Part shown: piece after piece, positions 1 through 9,109 of the stretch
Layout of the letters: the number at the start of each line of letters is the position of its first letter
Position numbering within the stretch: position 1 is the stretch's first letter
Assembly (NCBI RefSeq): GCF_030440575.1
Contig: NZ_CP047189.1
Location: 992,001 to 1,056,000 of the forward strand
DNA length: 64,000 nt
Direction: 5' to 3'
Source: Corynebacterium ciconiae DSM 44920
GTDB lineage: Bacteria; Actinomycetota; Actinomycetes; Mycobacteriales; Mycobacteriaceae
Position numbers and translations under genes: made by a program
Notes under the pieces: generated by a model
Told to the model about the DNA's origin: nothing
The model's database searches: none
Seen by the model: only the letters and a program-made list of their open reading frames with translations

Positions 1-724
1 CCACCATGTCAATGGCGAGACCAAGGTTAATGTGCTCCGGCACCACCAGATTCGGCTTGCCGTCGATCACCTCGTAGGAGTTATTCATATCGGGGTGCGC
101 CATGATGGCCTTGACCATGGCGTAACCGATGATGTGGGTGAAGGAGATCTTGCCGCCCACAGTGCGCTTAAGGTGATTGTTAATAACCGCGCGGTTTTCA
201 AACATCAACCGAGCCGGCATGTCGCGCACCGAGGTGGCGGTCGGCAACTCGAGGGAGATGTCCATATTCTTTGCCACGGCCTTGGCAGCGCCCTTCAGCG
301 GGAAATTGCCGGACTCGGGGCTGTCCTGAATCTTGGTCAGAGGCGACTGAGCGGCCTTGCGCTGCTTCTCCTTGGTGGCCTTGCGGGCCTGAGCGATCTC
401 CATATTGGGATCAATCGCTGCTTTGCGGGCCTTCTCAGCGATGGGCTGGGGCTCGCTGTGCTGGGCCTTGTTCTTCGGACCGGCGGTGTTCTTAGGCGCT
501 GCGGGGGCCTTAGGGCCGGAGCCCTCGGTGTCCTTAGGGGCAACCTTCTTGGAGCTCTTGGACGAGGAAGCGGGGGTGTTCTTGGGGGTGGGCTCTGCGG
601 GGCTGCCCTCCTTCTCGAACAGCTCGCGCCATTCCTGGTCTACGGAGGAGGGATCCTCCTGGAACTGCTGGAACATCTGGTCTACCAGCCATTGATTTTG
701 GCCGAAAGTACTAGCGCTGCTCAC
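1..724 (-). CDS. odhA: 2-oxoglutarate dehydrogenase E1/E2 fusion OdhA, N-terminal part (cut by window edge)
   Basis: This is the first ~241 residues of the actinobacterial OdhA (Kgd-type) subunit of the 2-oxoglutarate dehydrogenase complex in the TCA cycle. The protein starts SSASTFGQNQWLVDQMF, the characteristic OdhA N-terminus. An Ala/Pro/Lys-rich linker (roughly residues 40-125) follows, and then the start of the succinyltransferase-like E2 domain (MDISLELPTATSVRDMPAR, then FTHIIGYAMVKAIMAHPDMN). I chose the GTG at 724 because it gives the family's usual N-terminus; an in-frame ATG at 742 has an AGGA only about one base away. The gene runs off the window at base 1. An ABC exporter lies upstream on the same strand with ~190 bases between, so odhA may have its own promoter there. 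Confidence 0.95.
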   Translation of the reverse strand, partial: MSSASTFGQNQWLVDQMFQQFQEDPSSVDQEWRELFEKEGSPAEPTPKNTPASSSKSSKKVAPKDTEGSGPKAPAAPKNTAGPKNKAQHSEPQPIAEKARKAAIDPNMEIAQARKATKEKQRKAAQSPLTKIQDSPESGNFPLKGAAKAVAKNMDISLELPTATSVRDMPARLMFENRAVINNHLKRTVGGKISFTHIIGYAMVKAIMAHPDMNNSYEVIDGKPNLVVPEHINLGLAIDMV

Positions 725-917
725 GGCAGGTGCTCGCCTCATTTCCTTGGGGTATTGGGTGATTCATACACAGTTTAGTGGTATTAGACCAGACTAACCG
801 TGGCGGACCCCATTTGTCGCCTAAATCTGGGCGGAAATTCCATCGCTCGGGTGCGAGATCTGACCACCGCGCAAGCGACTGTGAGCGGGCTAACCACCCA
901 AGGCACCATGCCCAGTT

Positions 918-3900
918 TTAGGAGGAAGTCCACATGCGCCAGTAGGTTCCCTTTTGGTTGAGCAGATCCTCGTGGGTGCCGTCCTCGATGATTGTGCCGT
1001 GATTCATCACGATGATCCGATCCGCCCTAGCGGCTGTGTTTAAACGGTGCGCCACCACCACGCTGGTGCGGGTGTCGGTGACTCGATCGGAGGCCTGCAG
1101 AATGGTGTTTTCGGTGGCGGGGTCCACGGTGGCGGTGGCCTCATCGAGCAGTAGCAGTGCGGGCTGGGTGAGCTCTGCACGGGCCAAGGCGACGAGTTGG
1201 CGTTGGCCGGAGGATAGGCCATGGCCTTTCTCGCCGACGCGTGCGTGAAAGCCGCCCTCGATCCCGGCAATCGCGGTCAATGCACCCACCCGAGCGGCTG
1301 CTTCAGTGATCTCCTCACGGGTGGCGTCGGGACGGCCGTAGGCGATGTTATCGGCGATCGTGCCACTAAACAGGTGCGCCTCTTGGGGCACCATGCCGAG
1401 CTGGGCGCGCCACTCGCGTAGCGGGAAATCACGGATGTCGATGCCGCTGGCCCGGACCGCCCCGAGACGGGGATCATAAAACCGCGCCGCAAGCTTGATG
1501 AAGGTGGACTTTCCGGCGCCGGTGTGGCCCACAACCGCCACGGTGCTTCCAGGTTCGAGCTCAACCGAGAGGTGTTCAGTGACCGCGGGAGCATCTGAGG
1601 TGTAGCTGAAGCTGACGTCGTCGAGTGCCAACGCGCCGGTGGCGGCGCGGGCGGCGTCGTCCCGCGTACCGGTGGAGACCACGCTGGGGGTTGTGCTGAG
1701 CAGGTCCCGGATGCGAGTGAATCCCACTTGGGCCTGTTGGTAGCTGTCGAAAACCTGGGAGAGCTGCTGGATCGGACCAAACAGGGCGCCGAGATACATG
1801 GCGAATGCAACGAGCACACCAGCGGAAATCTCGCCATCGCGCACCATGACAGCACCCCAGCCCACCACGGCCGCCTGGGCGAGCTGGGAGATCATATTGA
1901 TGCCTGGGAAATAAAGAGATACTGCGGTGTGTGAGGCGATACGCAGCCGCTTGTACTCCGCAGCCTTGGCGCCGAAGTGGGTGAGGGTGCGCTCCACCGC
2001 GCCGTGCATTTGGCTGGTGCGTAGTGCGCCCACGGATTCTTGGAACTCGGCGTTCACGGCCGACACTTGTTCGCGGCTGCGCCGGTACAGCCGCGAGGAA
2101 ATGTGGCGAAAGACCACGGTGGCTAGAGCCACGATCGGCAGCGCACACAACGCCACCAGCGACAGCGTGAGGTTGGTGGCCAGCAGCATCACCATGATTC
2201 CCACCACTGTGCTCAGCGCTACCACGGTCTGCGCGAGTCCAGTCTGGAGAAAGGAGCTGAGCGCATCAATATCGGTGGTCATGCGGGTCATGATGGTGCC
2301 GGAGAGGGTGCGCTCGAAGAAATCCATGGACAGCCGCAGAATGTGGCGGAAAGAGCGCACGCGCAACCCGTAAAGCAGGCGCTCTCCGGTGCGGGCGGTG
2401 ACGATGGTTTGCGCCATCGCTGCAGCCCAGCTGAGTAGAATCATGCCGAGACCCGCTACGGCCACCAGCGCCAAGGTGCGGCGACTGCCTTCAGACACGC
2501 CATGGTCGATGGCATAGCGGATGAGGGTGGGCAAAGCGATGTCAGCGAGCACTCCGAGGATAAGCAGCACAATGCTGACCACGATCAGCCCTCGCACCGG
2601 GCGAAAGAGCCGCGTGAGGCTGAAGCCTTCCTCGGATTCATCCACGGCGATCTGAGGTTGTTCGGTGGCCTTGGGCAACTGGTCGATATCGGCGGCGAGC
2701 CTGGCGTTGAGTGGCTGAGACATCAACGCCCCGCGTCCACTAATGGCCGTGGTTTGGGAAGCGGCGATCGTGCTGCGCCCTAGGCGGTCATTCGTATCGG
2801 GTGCCTGTGGCCACAGCAGCTCGTCGCTGGGGCGTTCGTCCGAGTCGAAGGGCACAGGCCCATTCTCATCGCTGCGCTGCTGGAAGCCGAGATCCATCAG
2901 GTGTGCAAACTCGCGATTGTTGGAGATCTCCTCCAGGCTGCCGCAGGCGGTCACTCGGCCGCGATCGACAAGTGCCACCTTATCGGTGAGCTCCAAGGTG
3001 GAGGCGCGGTGCGCGATGGCGATGATCGTCAGCTCTGGGTAGTGGCGTTTGATGCCCTCATAGATTGCGGCTTCGGTAATCGCGTCGATAGCGGAGGTGG
3101 CATCGTCTAACACCACCACATCGGCGCCGCGAGCCAGAGCGCGGGCGAGGGCAATACGCTGACGCTGACCGCCCGAGAGATCGAGGCCTCGTTCATCGAG
3201 AACGGTGTCGAGCCCATCCTCCAGCTCGTCGACAAACTCTGCGGCGCAAGAGGCGTCGAGGGCCGTGCGGAGAGCTTCGTCCGAGATGTCGGCTCCCACG
3301 GTGATGTTTGCGCGAATCGAATCGGAGAACAAAAAAGGCTCGTCGAAGACGATGGCCACCCGTTCACGCAGTTCGGCGCGAGAGAGATCCCGTAGGTCAA
3401 AGGAGGTAGAGGTGGCGTCGATAAGCGTAATGCTGCCTGAATCGGGATCGTAGAAACGCCCCATCAGCTGAGCGAGCATGGTCTTTCCGGATCCACCCGG
3501 GCCCACGAGTGCCATGCGGGTGCCTGGAGGAACATGCAGGGAGATGCCGTTGAGAACTGAAGCCCCGCCGTCAGGCTGACGGAAGTAGACATTATCGACA
3601 GCGAGGCCGAGCCTGCGCGAAGGGAGGCTGACAGGATCGCGCGGTTCGGGCAAGGTGGGGCGTTGGTCGAGGACATCGAAGACCCGCTCGACCGAAGAAA
3701 AGCCCATGTAAATGCGCATGAGCATGCCGCTGGAGACGCGAGCCAAGCCGGTTAATGAGACGAGATAGGAGGAGAAAGTAACAAAAACTCCGAGAGTAAT
3801 GGTGCCGTTGAGTACGAGTAGGCCGCCACAGGCCACGTTGGCCACCAGTGCTAGCTGCGGGAGCCGCTCGATGAAGGGGATATAGCGGGCGGTGAGGTGA

Positions 3901-4772
3901 GCCACGCGCATGCGCAAGGAGAACAAGCGGCGGCTCGCCGTGGCGAGGTTGTGGCTTTCGCGATCTTCTTGGCCAAAGGCCTTGACCACGCGAATGCCGC
4001 TGACGGCCTCTTCCACATGGCTTGCCACCTCCGCAGCTTGTTGCTGGGCAGTCCACGTAGCCGCGTAGAGCGGGCGCCGAGTGAGCACGGCGGCACACAG
4101 CACCACCGGAAGCGAGACCACCGCGATCAATGCAAGAAGGGGAGAGAGCCACATCATCACGGCAAGCTCGGCAATGATCTTCACCACCGCGCCGAGAGCC
4201 ATGGGGGTCATGGCCAGAATGCCCTGGATTTGGTTGAGATCGGAGATCGAGCGGGACACCACCTCGCCGGTGCGGATGCGATCGTGGCCCGGTCCGTCGA
4301 GGCGAGAGAGCGCGGACAGGATGCGAACTCGGAGCAGATACTGCACGGAGATAGATAAACGCCCTGCCGAATAGCGGCGCCCTGCTTGGAAAACTAAACG
4401 AATGACCGCGGCAAGAACGAGCGAAATCACCACGATTCGAAGCGTGTCAGCCGTGCCGGAGACACCGAAGGGGGCGAAGAGGCCGCTGTGGCCAACGAAT
4501 TCCGTCCACGAGGTAGAAGATCGCGCCCCGGTGGCGATATCTACCGCATTGCCAGTAAGAAGCGGCACGCTCAGCTCCACCACCACCTCGGCAAGGGTGC
4601 AGGCGAGAGCGAAAATCGTGACTGATTTCAGCTCCCACGCGGTGCTGAGCAAACGCCGCAGCGCCGGAAAAGCCTGCATCTGCTCGGCGGTATCGGTGGA
4701 GGAAGACGAGGTCTGGGCACTCGCACGGCTCGCTGAACTCTCCGCAGAACGTGCGCTTGGGGATGTGTTCAT
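918..4772 (-). CDS. Fused two-half ABC exporter (TMD-NBD-TMD-NBD), multidrug/lipid type
   Basis: A single 1284-residue chain holds two complete ABC exporter halves. Each half has about six membrane segments and one ATPase domain. NBD1 has Walker A GPGGSGKT near residue 422, LSGGQ near 531 and a Walker B ending VVVLDDA near 552, with Asp where the catalytic Glu is expected. NBD2 has GHTGAGKS near 1080, LSSGQ instead of LSGGQ near 1186, and a normal LLLLDEA. This is the pattern of heterodimeric exporters with one degenerate ATP site. The ATG at 4772 has AGGAG nine bases upstream; an in-frame GTG at 4874 lacks that support. Substrate is unknown; multidrug or lipid export is inferred from the family. 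A similar gene sits beside odhA in C. glutamicum, as far as I recall. Confidence 0.9.
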   Translation of the reverse strand: MNTSPSARSAESSASRASAQTSSSSTDTAEQMQAFPALRRLLSTAWELKSVTIFALACTLAEVVVELSVPLLTGNAVDIATGARSSTSWTEFVGHSGLFAPFGVSGTADTLRIVVISLVLAAVIRLVFQAGRRYSAGRLSISVQYLLRVRILSALSRLDGPGHDRIRTGEVVSRSISDLNQIQGILAMTPMALGAVVKIIAELAVMMWLSPLLALIAVVSLPVVLCAAVLTRRPLYAATWTAQQQAAEVASHVEEAVSGIRVVKAFGQEDRESHNLATASRRLFSLRMRVAHLTARYIPFIERLPQLALVANVACGGLLVLNGTITLGVFVTFSSYLVSLTGLARVSSGMLMRIYMGFSSVERVFDVLDQRPTLPEPRDPVSLPSRRLGLAVDNVYFRQPDGGASVLNGISLHVPPGTRMALVGPGGSGKTMLAQLMGRFYDPDSGSITLIDATSTSFDLRDLSRAELRERVAIVFDEPFLFSDSIRANITVGADISDEALRTALDASCAAEFVDELEDGLDTVLDERGLDLSGGQRQRIALARALARGADVVVLDDATSAIDAITEAAIYEGIKRHYPELTIIAIAHRASTLELTDKVALVDRGRVTACGSLEEISNNREFAHLMDLGFQQRSDENGPVPFDSDERPSDELLWPQAPDTNDRLGRSTIAASQTTAISGRGALMSQPLNARLAADIDQLPKATEQPQIAVDESEEGFSLTRLFRPVRGLIVVSIVLLILGVLADIALPTLIRYAIDHGVSEGSRRTLALVAVAGLGMILLSWAAAMAQTIVTARTGERLLYGLRVRSFRHILRLSMDFFERTLSGTIMTRMTTDIDALSSFLQTGLAQTVVALSTVVGIMVMLLATNLTLSLVALCALPIVALATVVFRHISSRLYRRSREQVSAVNAEFQESVGALRTSQMHGAVERTLTHFGAKAAEYKRLRIASHTAVSLYFPGINMISQLAQAAVVGWGAVMVRDGEISAGVLVAFAMYLGALFGPIQQLSQVFDSYQQAQVGFTRIRDLLSTTPSVVSTGTRDDAARAATGALALDDVSFSYTSDAPAVTEHLSVELEPGSTVAVVGHTGAGKSTFIKLAARFYDPRLGAVRASGIDIRDFPLREWRAQLGMVPQEAHLFSGTIADNIAYGRPDATREEITEAAARVGALTAIAGIEGGFHARVGEKGHGLSSGQRQLVALARAELTQPALLLLDEATATVDPATENTILQASDRVTDTRTSVVVAHRLNTAARADRIIVMNHGTIIEDGTHEDLLNQKGTYWRMWTSS

Positions 4773-4841
4773 GGGTGCTAACTCCTCATTCTTCGCCGAG
4801 AATACCGCCAAACAGAAGGTGCCGAACGGCTTAGTGTGCGC

Positions 4842-4883
4842 TGACACGCCAACGCTGATAGCAGTGGTTGACACGCAACGCTG
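4842..4883. repeat. Direct repeat upstream of the ABC exporter
   Basis: TGACACGCCAACGCTG (4842-4857) and TGACACGCAACGCTG (4869-4883) are direct repeats with start points 27 bases apart, differing by one deleted C. The position upstream of the exporter start suggests a regulator binding site. That is inference only. Confidence 0.4.
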
Positions 4884-5012
4884 CCACTCGCTCGCTGCCG
4901 CCCCAGGGCCGCCAAAGTGCGCTTAGTCTCCGCGCGATCAGTCGGCATTCCGCCGCAACGATGCGCGACGTAGCCCGGAAGCTCGGATCCTGCTGGGCCG
5001 CAACGCATAAGG

Positions 5013-5071
5013 AAAACCCCGCCACCTATCTCGACCGACATGAATATTCGGGCGATCCACAGGAGGCGGGG
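5013..5071 (-). terminator. Probable rho-independent terminator of the 5135-6130 gene
   Basis: Read on the minus strand, CCCCGCC (5071-5065) pairs with GGCGGGG (5023-5017) across a long loop, and four T residues follow (5016-5013). It lies about 60 bases past the stop codon of the minus-strand gene. The large loop lowers confidence. Confidence 0.45.
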
Positions 5072-5134
5072 CGTGGTGCTGTGTTGAGCTGGTCAGCGGT
5101 GCACCGTCGGATCTGGTGGTCCTAGGCCACGGCT

Positions 5135-6130
5135 TTATGCTTTGCCGTCGGTGGCGTCCTTCTTCTTCGGTACGAAAGGAAGTTTACGCACAGTCCCGGA
5201 CACGCCTCCAGCAACCCCACGAGCAGCGCTGGCCACTCCGCCGCCCACGGTGCCGGCGGTGGAGGTGATGCGCTCCCAGCTGCGGGCTGCCACGCCCTCC
5301 TTCTGGTGGGCGTGCTCCACGGCCTCGGTGACTTCCTTGTCCAATTCGGCTATGTCTTGATCCTTGATCTCATCCACAGCCGGCAGGGCGGAGGGGAACT
5401 CCGCGGGGGCCGGACCAAGGGAGTCGTAGGTGTTACCGATGAGCTTCTTCGCCAGCTTGCGGTTGGCCACGGTGCCAATCACCGCGCCGATACCAAGCGG
5501 CATAACCTTGCCGATCCATGCAGCACGCAGGCGCTTATTGGTCTGCTTCAGCGCCTGCTTGAGCAGACGGTTATTCATCTTGCTCATAGAGGGACCAGAG
5601 AAGCGGGACAGGGTGGAGATAGTGGAATTGCCGCCATCTACGCCCAGGTCCCCGACGGCGGCGTCGACAAGCGCGGTACCGGAGGAGCCCATCACCACCA
5701 CAAGGATGAGTGCTTTTCGACGCTCAGGGTCGGAAATATCCGCGCCACGCAGATATGCCGAAGCCATGGTGTAGAAGGCGGCGGCGTCGAGGAAGACCAA
5801 AGACTCCGCGCCCACCGCGGCAGCACCGGTGATGAAACCAATGCCTGGCACGGCTGCGGCCGCGCCGGCCGAGGCGCCCGAACCGGTGGCCAGGTAGGTA
5901 ACGTGCTTATCCAGCATCTTCTGGATGTCCGACGGGCTGGCCTCGGGGTTGCGCTTGCGCAGCCAATTTACGTAGTTAGTGATCGACGAGGCCTGCATCT
6001 TGACTACGTGGTCGAGGGCCTTAATGAGCATCTTGCCCGATTTTCCGCTGCGCTCGTGCACAGCCGCAGGGTCAGAACCGAGAGCATCGGTGATGTCGTC
6101 AGTGTGCTCGTTATCTGAAGAGGTAGACAT
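5135..6130 (-). CDS. Conserved-looking membrane-associated protein of unknown function
   Basis: The protein has 331 residues. The start at 6130 is preceded by AGGAG at good spacing, and the N-terminus is acidic (MSTSSDNEHTDDITDALG). A long Gly/Ala-rich hydrophobic stretch lies around residues 75-130 (for example AAAAVPGIGFITGAAAVG), with another near 145-165 (ALILVVVMGSSGTALVDAAV) and a third near 215-235. The tail is basic and Lys-rich (LPFVPKKKDATDGKA). The look is loosely like EcsC-family proteins, but I cannot assign it firmly. It stands alone between the exporter and a divergent carboxylesterase gene, with a terminator after it. Confidence 0.7.
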   Translation of the reverse strand: MSTSSDNEHTDDITDALGSDPAAVHERSGKSGKMLIKALDHVVKMQASSITNYVNWLRKRNPEASPSDIQKMLDKHVTYLATGSGASAGAAAAVPGIGFITGAAAVGAESLVFLDAAAFYTMASAYLRGADISDPERRKALILVVVMGSSGTALVDAAVGDLGVDGGNSTISTLSRFSGPSMSKMNNRLLKQALKQTNKRLRAAWIGKVMPLGIGAVIGTVANRKLAKKLIGNTYDSLGPAPAEFPSALPAVDEIKDQDIAELDKEVTEAVEHAHQKEGVAARSWERITSTAGTVGGGVASAARGVAGGVSGTVRKLPFVPKKKDATDGKA

Positions 6131-6505
6131 AATGAGAATTTTCTCCTTGTAAATACTGAAAAGTGTTGTGAGGAAATATCGTGTCGTGCGCGGAGTGACC
6201 GAATAATGAAGAATGGGCCATAATTGTCCGCACGAATCTGTTGAGAAGGAACCTACAGGCAGCGGGTGTGAGGGCACATCATTATCGGCGCAGAGCTGAG
6301 GGTGGTTAAATCCGCGCACAAGGGCACAAGCAACCTTAAACGACGAGTCGGCAGAACGTATATTCCACACGGCAACGTGAGCACAACTGTTATCTTTTCT
6401 CCACATTTTCGTGATCCCATGTCTTGGTGTGGGTGGCGACGCAGCGGAAGCACTCTGCTGCGTAGTAGCGCGCACCGAGCGGGATGAGCAACTACCGTAG
6501 AAGCT
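6131..6505. other. Divergent intergenic region with a motif A copy
   Basis: This 375-base gap separates two divergent genes and should contain both promoters. It is relatively AT-rich in its left half. A perfect copy of dispersed motif A is at 6453-6468, about 40 bases before the carboxylesterase start. I see no convincing small gene. Confidence 0.5.
6453..6468 (+). repeat. Motif A copy (perfect 16-mer)
   Basis: CTCTGCTGCGTAGTAG, a perfect copy of a word found at several other places in the window. This copy is intergenic, just upstream of the carboxylesterase gene. Confidence 0.85.
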
Positions 6506-8113
6506 ATGGAAACGCTGGTCCGAACCACCGCCGGCTACATCAAGGGCGTGGCGCGCTCCGGCCTGCTGACGTGGCGGGGTGTGCCCTACGCGGGGCTTGT
6601 CGACGGCGACCGCCGCTGGCGGGTACCCCATCCCGTCCAGCCCTGGGCCCGAGTGAAGGAGTGCACCGACTACGGCGCCAAGGCGTGGCAACCGGCGAGT
6701 TTGTGGGGAACCAAGCTTGTGGGCGGGCCCGACTGCCTCAACCTTGATATCGTGCGCCCCGACACCGATGAACAGCTACCCGTGGTGGTGTACTTCCACG
6801 GCGGCTCCTACCTAGTGGGATCCTCCCATGAGACCATGCTGCGTGGACACAACTTCGTGCGCGCCCTCGACGTGGTCTACGTGTCGGTGAACTTCAGGCT
6901 CGGAGTGTTCGGCTATCTCGATCTTTCCGAAATTGAAGGGCAGTGCGTACCCACCCCGGCGATGCACGATCAGCTCGCGGCCTTGCGCTGGGTGAAGAAA
7001 AACATCGCCGCTTTCGGCGGCGATAGCACCAATATCGCCATCATGGGCGAGTCAGCTGGCGCGGCGAGCGTGATCTCGCTGATGGCCTCACCCGCGGCAC
7101 GGGGTCTGTTTCACAAAGCCATCGCGCAATCCGCGCCAGCGGCCTCCTTTCATTCCCAAGCCCAATCACGACGCTGGGCGCGTGCGCTCATGGATAACCT
7201 CAAGTTGCACGACCTCGCCGACATGTCGGTGTTGCGGGCCCTGCCGCCAGCCGATCTGGTGCGCGCCGGCAGCCTTTCCCAGCTCCGCCTGCGCGACATG
7301 CTCAACCTCAACTCGCCCTACGGGCCGGTGGTCGATGGCCACGTGCTGCCCCAGCACCCCCTCGACGCCTTCGCCGAAGGCCGCCAAGCGCCAGTGCCCC
7401 TGCTCATCGGCACCAACAACGATGAAGCCTCGGTGGCTAAAGCCCTGTACGTGCGTGAATCGGCCAGGTCGCGGTCGGCGCATCGCATGCTCACCGCCTT
7501 CGATAACCAGCGCGCCCACGAGGTTCTCCGCGAATACTCTGCCGCCTTCAGCCGAGAAGAGTTCGCCAACCTCCTCACCGACGCGGTGTTCTGGGTGCCC
7601 TCAGTGCGCCTCGCCGAAGCGCACGCGCGCATCGCCGACACCTGGATGTATCGCTTCGACTTCGCCCCCGTTGCATTGCGCCGCCTCGGCATCGGCGCAA
7701 TGCACTCACTCGAACTCACCGCTGTCTTCGGCGATATGAATGCATCCAGGGTCTCAGGGCTGAACAAGCTCGGAGGCACAGCCGAGTTTGCGGCGCTTAC
7801 TACCGAATTGCAGGCCTATTGGGGCAATTTCATCCATCACTCCAAGGTGGGATCTGGCTGGCCTCGTTACCGGGCTGCCGTGGCCGACCGGATGCCGCGC
7901 CGGGCTACCAAGGTGTTCGACACTCCATCGACGGTGGTGTATGACCCGGCGTCGCAGCGTCGACAAGCATGGGAGAACTATGATTTGCGGCAGTGGGGAG
8001 AAGACGATGCTGACATCACCAGCCCCACGCGCGTGGCAAGAACGCTGGCGATGCTCGAGTCGATTCTGCCGCGCACTACTCAACGCTCGCTGTCCCAAGA
8101 GGGGAGAAGGTAG
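6506..8113 (+). CDS. Type B carboxylesterase
   Basis: A 535-residue alpha/beta-hydrolase of the carboxylesterase type B (COesterase) family. The oxyanion-hole motif FHGGSYLVGSS lies near residue 97. The nucleophile elbow GESAGAAS is near 180 and supplies the catalytic Ser. Candidate Glu (GTNNDEAS) and His (GAMHSLELTAVFGD) of the Ser-Glu-His triad follow at the usual spacing. No signal peptide is visible, so it probably acts in the cytoplasm on carboxylic esters; the substrate is unknown. The stop TAG at 8111-8113 is followed immediately by the ATG of a FhuF-like gene, so the two are almost certainly co-transcribed and translationally linked. Confidence 0.9.
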   Translation: METLVRTTAGYIKGVARSGLLTWRGVPYAGLVDGDRRWRVPHPVQPWARVKECTDYGAKAWQPASLWGTKLVGGPDCLNLDIVRPDTDEQLPVVVYFHGGSYLVGSSHETMLRGHNFVRALDVVYVSVNFRLGVFGYLDLSEIEGQCVPTPAMHDQLAALRWVKKNIAAFGGDSTNIAIMGESAGAASVISLMASPAARGLFHKAIAQSAPAASFHSQAQSRRWARALMDNLKLHDLADMSVLRALPPADLVRAGSLSQLRLRDMLNLNSPYGPVVDGHVLPQHPLDAFAEGRQAPVPLLIGTNNDEASVAKALYVRESARSRSAHRMLTAFDNQRAHEVLREYSAAFSREEFANLLTDAVFWVPSVRLAEAHARIADTWMYRFDFAPVALRRLGIGAMHSLELTAVFGDMNASRVSGLNKLGGTAEFAALTTELQAYWGNFIHHSKVGSGWPRYRAAVADRMPRRATKVFDTPSTVVYDPASQRRQAWENYDLRQWGEDDADITSPTRVARTLAMLESILPRTTQRSLSQEGRR

Positions 8114-8959
8114 ATGAGTTTTACACCAGCATCGCATTGGTCTTTGCTAGTCCACGAGCATCCGCGCTTCAGCCAAGCCCTGATGCCGATGAGCGAGAAC
8201 TCCGAGGTGTTGCTGTCCACGCAGCTTATCGACGCCAACCTCGGTACCCGGATCCGCGCGGCCATCGCCGCCACCCACCAGCTTTTTCCCATGGAGAAGG
8301 ACAAACACTGTGCGCAACTGTGGTTTCACAGTTTTGTCACCACGCTGGTGGAACCGACCATGATGCTCGCTCTGGATCACGACCTCGTGGCGCTGTACTC
8401 GAGCGAGCACCCAGCCACCATGTTTGTGCAGACTCCTCACGGTGAGGGGGCCGGTTTTTGGTACGGCTATCACCCGAAGGAGGTGGTGGAGCCTTCGGCG
8501 GGGAGTTATCAGCAGCTCGGAGCGGGGTGGGCTGGCCTGTTTGAGCCGATCGTGAATGAGCTCACGACCACCACGGATGTCTCGGCCGCTGCGCTATGGG
8601 CCGTGGTTAGTGATGCGGTGTCGATGGGCGCTGCCGGAGCGGGTAATGAGGCCTTCGCCCCATACGAGGCAATTGCTGCCTGCTGTGCGGTGCTGGAGGG
8701 GATGCGTAGCGAACTGCAAGACAGGGCACGAGTGGCCGAGCCGCGCTTTCTCGACTTTGTGGAAGGAGAGTTTCGCCCTAGCGATGTTGAGCGGGCTATG
8801 CGAGAAGAGGAGCCCGAAGAAGATGTGGTTCTTAGCACTAAACGGCTGAGTTGTTGCATGATTTTTCACTCGCCCGGATGTGGCACGTGCGTGTCTTGTC
8901 CTAAACAAAAACCGGATGTCAAGCGCGAACGCATGGCCCAGCATTGCGAGGTGCTTTAA
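8114..8959 (+). CDS. FhuF-like [2Fe-2S] protein (possible siderophore-iron reductase)
   Basis: A 281-residue protein. Its C-terminus carries CC-x10-C-x2-C (CCMIFHSPGCGTCVSC, about residues 247-262), the [2Fe-2S] ligand pattern of FhuF-type ferric-siderophore reductases. The rest has no strong motif but fits the poorly conserved FhuF N-terminal region in size. The start codon directly abuts the stop of the upstream carboxylesterase. Iron release from a siderophore is inferred from the cysteine pattern, and a partner esterase that opens an ester-type siderophore would fit, but neither is shown. A motif B copy lies inside the gene at 8224-8236. Confidence 0.75.
   Translation: MSFTPASHWSLLVHEHPRFSQALMPMSENSEVLLSTQLIDANLGTRIRAAIAATHQLFPMEKDKHCAQLWFHSFVTTLVEPTMMLALDHDLVALYSSEHPATMFVQTPHGEGAGFWYGYHPKEVVEPSAGSYQQLGAGWAGLFEPIVNELTTTTDVSAAALWAVVSDAVSMGAAGAGNEAFAPYEAIAACCAVLEGMRSELQDRARVAEPRFLDFVEGEFRPSDVERAMREEEPEEDVVLSTKRLSCCMIFHSPGCGTCVSCPKQKPDVKRERMAQHCEVL
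8224..8236 (+). repeat. Motif B copy (perfect 13-mer, inside a gene)
   Basis: GCTTATCGACGCC within the FhuF-like gene, where it encodes part of a QLIDAN stretch. Confidence 0.7.
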
Positions 8960-9109
8960 TCGCCAGATTGGGCGGGGTACACACGGGGTACTTCTGCCTT
9001 TTTCGCTGCGGCGATTCCGCCTCATGGCAACTAGGCTGTAGTAGCGATAACCCCACCGGTGGTGGAGGGCTATCGACCAATTATCTATCCGGAAGGACAG
9101 CCTGCCTCC

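Larger units (their letters stand above)
4773..5134. other. Intergenic region: exporter promoter and a terminator
   Basis: No gene is visible. On the minus strand this region should contain the promoter of the ABC exporter gene. It holds a direct repeat (4842-4883) about 70-110 bases before the exporter start and a terminator-like hairpin near 5013-5071 at the end of the next gene. Confidence 0.5.
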
